From Lentisphaerota bacterium (GTDB lineage Bacteria; Verrucomicrobiota; Lentisphaeria; Oligosphaerales; PUNB01), in the NCBI GenBank assembly GCA_003552565.1, contig PUNB01000213.1, forward strand, positions 1 through 8,289: 8,289 nucleotides of DNA. The letters are read 5' to 3'. How positions within the stretch are numbered: position 1 is the first letter of the stretch; each line of letters begins with the position of its first letter. A program made the translations under genes and the position numbers. The notes under the pieces are model-generated. The model did not search any database, was not told the origin of the DNA, and was given only the letters and a program-made list of their open reading frames with translations. Of the stretch, positions 6,809-8,289 are shown in pieces.

Positions 6809-6893
6809 GCTTGTGGGAGACTAAGTGTTCTGGGGAACGAAGTTTCATAGATTTGTGTGTACGAGTAGGTGTAAGAGTAAGTGTTTATCGGTG
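6797..6893. repeat. 11-bp direct repeat covering the fucI stop codon
   Basis: GTTTATCGGTG occurs at 6797-6807 (fucI codons Val-Tyr-Arg and the first two bases of the stop) and again at 6883-6893, 86 bases apart. It could be a target duplication or a local slippage product. No other part of fucI is repeated downstream. Confidence 0.5.
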
Positions 6894-6912
6894 CTTCCGC
6901 GTACTCGTACAC
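6849..6912. repeat. GTGTACGAGTA inverted and tandem repeat downstream of fucI
   Basis: GTGTACGAGTA (6857-6867) and its exact complement (6902-6912) are 34 bases apart. The left arm starts a degenerate 12-bp tandem series: GTGTACGAGTAG (6857-6868), GTGTAAGAGTAA (6869-6880), then a decayed third unit. The stretch 6849-6867 matches 4844-4862 upstream of fucI at 18 of 19 positions in the same orientation. Confidence 0.7.
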
Positions 6913-6971
6913 TCTGATCCTACTTACTGTTTTCAAGAACATTAGACTGACGAAGTGGGGGGGACATCGCC

Positions 6972-6992
6972 CCGGGCGCGCAAGGCGCCCGG
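6972..6992. repeat. GC-rich hairpin in the rpsD upstream region
   Basis: CCGGGCGC (6972-6979) pairs with GCGCCCGG (6985-6992) around GCAAG. GGACA (6962-6966) and TGTCC (7008-7012) could close an outer stem. No T-run follows on the + strand, so it is not a canonical terminator for fucI. It lies upstream of the proposed rpsD promoter and so is unlikely to be part of that leader unless transcription starts earlier. Confidence 0.5.
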
Positions 6993-7028
6993 CGGCGGAC
7001 GGATTCGTGTCCATTGGCGGTTCAAAAG

Positions 7029-7052
7029 AGTAAAAGGTTTCCACCTTTTACT
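7029..7052. repeat. 10-bp stem hairpin AGTAAAAGGT/ACCTTTTACT
   Basis: 7029-7038 pairs perfectly with 7043-7052 around the 4-base loop TTCC. It is AT-rich and followed by GACACATT rather than a T-run. It may be another dispersed palindromic element or part of an extended leader upstream of rpsD. Confidence 0.5.
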
Positions 7053-7078
7053 GACACATTACATCAGTGTGAATTAGT

Positions 7079-7109
7079 GGTTTGCAAACCGTAATAATAG
7101 TATTAAATT
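7079..7109 (+). promoter_or_regulatory. Candidate rpsD promoter with a 12-bp palindrome
   Basis: GGTTTGCAAACC (7079-7090) is a perfect even palindrome, as expected for a dimeric protein's site. It contains TTGCAA (7082-7087), a fair -35 box, followed after 16 bases by TAAATT (7104-7109) as a weak -10. A start near 7116 would give a leader of about 78 bases before rpsD. Each hexamer matches consensus at only 4 of 6 positions. Confidence 0.3.
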
Positions 7110-7193
7110 ATGCTTCCAACCGCTGGCTGCGCGGCATGTATATCCACTTACGGGTAAAACACGAATCGAAATCAGGAATGCAAGGAATCTTAA

Positions 7194-7793
7194 ATGAGAA
7201 GAAAAGGACCGAAACATAAACTTTGCCGACGTTTAGGCTCTTGTGTATGGGGCAATCCTAAATGTCCCAGTAACAAAAGGCCGTATCCGTCCGGTATGCA
7301 TGGAAAGACGCGGCGCGGCAAACTTTCCACTTACGGTGAGCTGCTGATTGAAAAGCAGCGACTGCGCGCTCATTACGCCTTAAGCGAAAAACAATTGCGC
7401 ATCGCCTACAGCAAAGCTAAATCAGGCGCTGGCTCCACCCCGCAAAAATTCATGGAAATGCTGGAACTGCGGCTTGCTTCAGTGGTCTTCAGAGGCGGTC
7501 TGGCGCCGACGATTTTCGCCGCCAAGCAGGCGGTCACCCACGGGCATGTGCAGGTGGACGGAAACTATGTCGACCGCAACGGCTACTTGGTCAAGCCGGG
7601 GCAAGTGGTCTCCATCGATGCTCAGAAATCGCCTTCCGTCGCCACCATCTCCCAGAATACGGATGTCACGCCTCCGCCCTACCTGGATGCTGACAGTCAG
7701 AACTGCAGAGTCACCTTGACCCGCTTGCCGGAACCGGAAGAAATTCCCTCCGGTGTGGAAGTCATCAGAGTGGTCGAGTTCTACGCTCGATAA
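7194..7793 (+). CDS. rpsD: 30S ribosomal protein S4
   Basis: S4 binds 16S rRNA directly and nucleates assembly of the small subunit body; in several bacteria it also represses its own translation. ATG 7194 follows AAGGAA (7182-7187) by six bases. The 199 residues match the family from GPKHKLCRRLG through KRPYPSGMHGKTRRGKLSTYGELLIEKQ (assembly domain), the S4 RNA-binding domain (about 91-150, with THGHVQVDGNYV and YLVKPGQVV) to the typical C-terminus TRLPE...VVEFYAR. The N-terminal zinc knuckle is altered: where Thermus-type S4 has Cys at the GPxC position, this protein has His8, then Cys11, Cys17 and Cys24 with a shortened loop. The gene stands alone, without rpsM, rpsK, rpoA or rplQ, unlike the common alpha-operon arrangement. 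No terminator with a T-run is visible after it. Confidence 0.97.
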   Translation: MRRKGPKHKLCRRLGSCVWGNPKCPSNKRPYPSGMHGKTRRGKLSTYGELLIEKQRLRAHYALSEKQLRIAYSKAKSGAGSTPQKFMEMLELRLASVVFRGGLAPTIFAAKQAVTHGHVQVDGNYVDRNGYLVKPGQVVSIDAQKSPSVATISQNTDVTPPPYLDADSQNCRVTLTRLPEPEEIPSGVEVIRVVEFYAR

Positions 7794-7874
7794 CAGCGAC
7801 GACGGCAAAGCCCTTCTCGCCGGCCGAAATGGACAGGCAAACCGAAGAATGTGGCGAGATATGTGAAACACCGC

Positions 7875-7989
7875 GGCTATCTTAAAGCGGCGTCAGGCCG
7901 CCGCACTCCAAAGATGCTTCGCATCAGTTCAAGACACCGAGCCGAAGGCTCTTTCGGAGTGCGGTGAGTTCTCACCGCTTTGGTATAGC
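7875..7989. repeat. Composite palindromic element: two inverted hairpin copies with two mini-hairpins
   Basis: The outer copies share the pattern GCTAT..AAAGCGG-hairpin-CCGCACTCC(A/G)AA: copy A on the + strand (7875-7912) and copy B on the - strand (7953-7989). Their stems differ but both pair: GCGGC-GTCAG-GCCGC (7887-7901) and GCGGTGAG-TT-CTCACCGC (7961-7978). Between them are two perfect odd palindromes, GATGC-TTC-GCATC (7913-7925) and GAGCC-GAA-GGCTC (7939-7951). No coding sequence is credible. It begins about 80 bases after the rpsD stop and may form the 3' end of its transcript, but it looks more like a REP/BIME-type composite. Confidence 0.7.
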
Positions 7990-7994
7990 AGCTT

Positions 7995-8011
7995 TATGTG
8001 AGACTTCGTCT
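7995..8011. repeat. Dispersed 17-bp repeat (inverted copy of 4894-4910)
   Basis: The bases are the exact reverse complement of 4894-4910, containing the odd palindrome AGAC-TTC-GTCT (8001-8011). It directly follows the composite palindromic element. Confidence 0.6.
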
Positions 8012-8019
8012 TTTATAGC

Positions 8020-8115
8020 CACAAAAAATTTATCTGACCACTTGCCCTATGTAGTTATGAACACATGCTCGGGAATAAATCCGAAAGTGGTCATGACACA
8101 AAAAGGCACAAAAAA
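8020..8115. repeat. CACAAAAA repeats split by a TGACCACTT inverted repeat
   Basis: CACAAAAAA/CACAAAAA occurs at 8020-8028, 8097-8104 and 8107-8115. Between the first and second lies a segment bounded by the 9-bp inverted repeat TGACCACTT (8035-8043) and AAGTGGTCA (8085-8093), 41 bases apart. One reading is a small element inserted into an A-rich tandem repeat. The motif GTGGTCA also occurs in the 52-bp duplication after the kinase gene. Confidence 0.5.
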
Positions 8116-8140
8116 GACCCCCGCCTGCTTGTCAGGCGGG
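8110..8140 (-). terminator. Possible Rho-independent terminator reading leftward
   Basis: CCCGCCTG (8120-8127) and CAGGCGGG (8133-8140) form an 8-bp stem with a 5-base loop. Read on the - strand it is followed by GGTC and six T residues (complement of 8110-8115). No minus-strand gene is visible to its right within the window, so it would serve a gene beyond position 8289. Alternatively it is a variant of the palindrome at 1879-1893 and 8274-8288, whose CCGCCT/AGGCGG arms it shares. Confidence 0.3.
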
Positions 8141-8273
8141 TGACGGGCGGACTTGTGAGATACTTTACGTTGTTGAGCGCGTTAAACTGCCGGAGTTCCG
8201 CCTTCAGATGTCAGTTGCAGCGAGCTTCAGCGAGCGGGCGCAAGCCCTATTAAGATTCTGCGATTGACGATAA
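8141..8273. other. Non-coding stretch, no gene recognised
   Basis: I see no credible gene. GAGATACTTTACGT (8157-8170) matches 4781-4794 at 13 of 14 positions, another sign of dispersed repeats. CAGCGAGC is directly repeated at 8218-8225 and 8228-8235, and GGGC-GCAA-GCCC (8236-8247) could form a small hairpin. Confidence 0.45.
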
Positions 8274-8288
8274 TCCGCCTCAGGCGGA
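8274..8288. repeat. 15-bp palindromic unit TCCGCC-TCA-GGCGGA
   Basis: This is the exact reverse complement of the unit at 1879-1893, more than 6 kb away, again between genes. The window ends one base after it, so its full context cannot be seen. Confidence 0.65.
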
Positions 8289-8289
8289 A

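Noticed and set aside
6799..7044. 81-codon minus-strand open frame with repeated Tyr-Ser-Tyr-Thr
   Set aside because: The repetitive peptide is just the translation of the GTGTACGAGTA tandem units and the frame overlaps the end of fucI.
7815..7859. TCTCGCC/GGCGAGA inverted repeat just after rpsD as a terminator
   Set aside because: The 7-bp arms are 31 bases apart and no T-run follows; too weak to list as a feature.
8065..8253. 62-codon open frame near the right edge
   Set aside because: It crosses the A-rich repeats and the CCCGCCTG hairpin, lacks a ribosome-binding site, and its Arg/Ser-rich tail does not look like a conserved protein.

Overview
The window looks like a chromosomal segment of a Gram-negative bacterium of moderate GC content. 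An outer-membrane FadL-type porin with a signal peptide and a C-terminal aromatic residue shows the diderm envelope. Long intergenic spacers packed with short palindromes and dispersed repeats resemble what I associate with uncultured PVC-superphylum bacteria (Kiritimatiellota/Lentisphaerota-like). That placement is an impression, not proof. All six supported genes are on the + strand and each has a Shine-Dalgarno-like sequence.

Layout: 1-207 is non-coding with two short tandem motifs. 208-519 encodes an unrecognised 103-residue protein and overlaps folC (512-1777, folylpolyglutamate/dihydrofolate synthase) by 8 bases, so the two are probably one transcript. A 165-bp inverted-repeat element (1783-1947) separates folC from a FadL/OMPP1-type outer-membrane transporter (1977-3233). 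The transporter is followed after 2 bases by a receiver-histidine kinase hybrid (3236-4459). The 528-base spacer 4460-4987 holds a 52-bp direct duplication, a possible terminator, GTGTACGAGTA palindromes and a possible operator upstream of fucI (4988-6808, L-fucose isomerase). The 385-base spacer 6809-7193 repeats several of the same motifs and leads into a stand-alone rpsD (7194-7793, ribosomal protein S4). The last 496 bases hold no gene but at least five hairpin or repeat elements.

The genes do not form one pathway. Probable units are the small ORF with folC, and the porin with the kinase; fucI and rpsD each look monocistronic within the window. I did not find a defence system, CRISPR array, transposase or phage genes. 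The unusual content is the intergenic DNA: palindromic elements recurring between genes, one apparently inserted into the arm of another, a direct repeat bracketing fucI, and inverted copies of a hairpin element after rpsD. The other point worth attention is an S4 protein whose zinc-site residues are rearranged.
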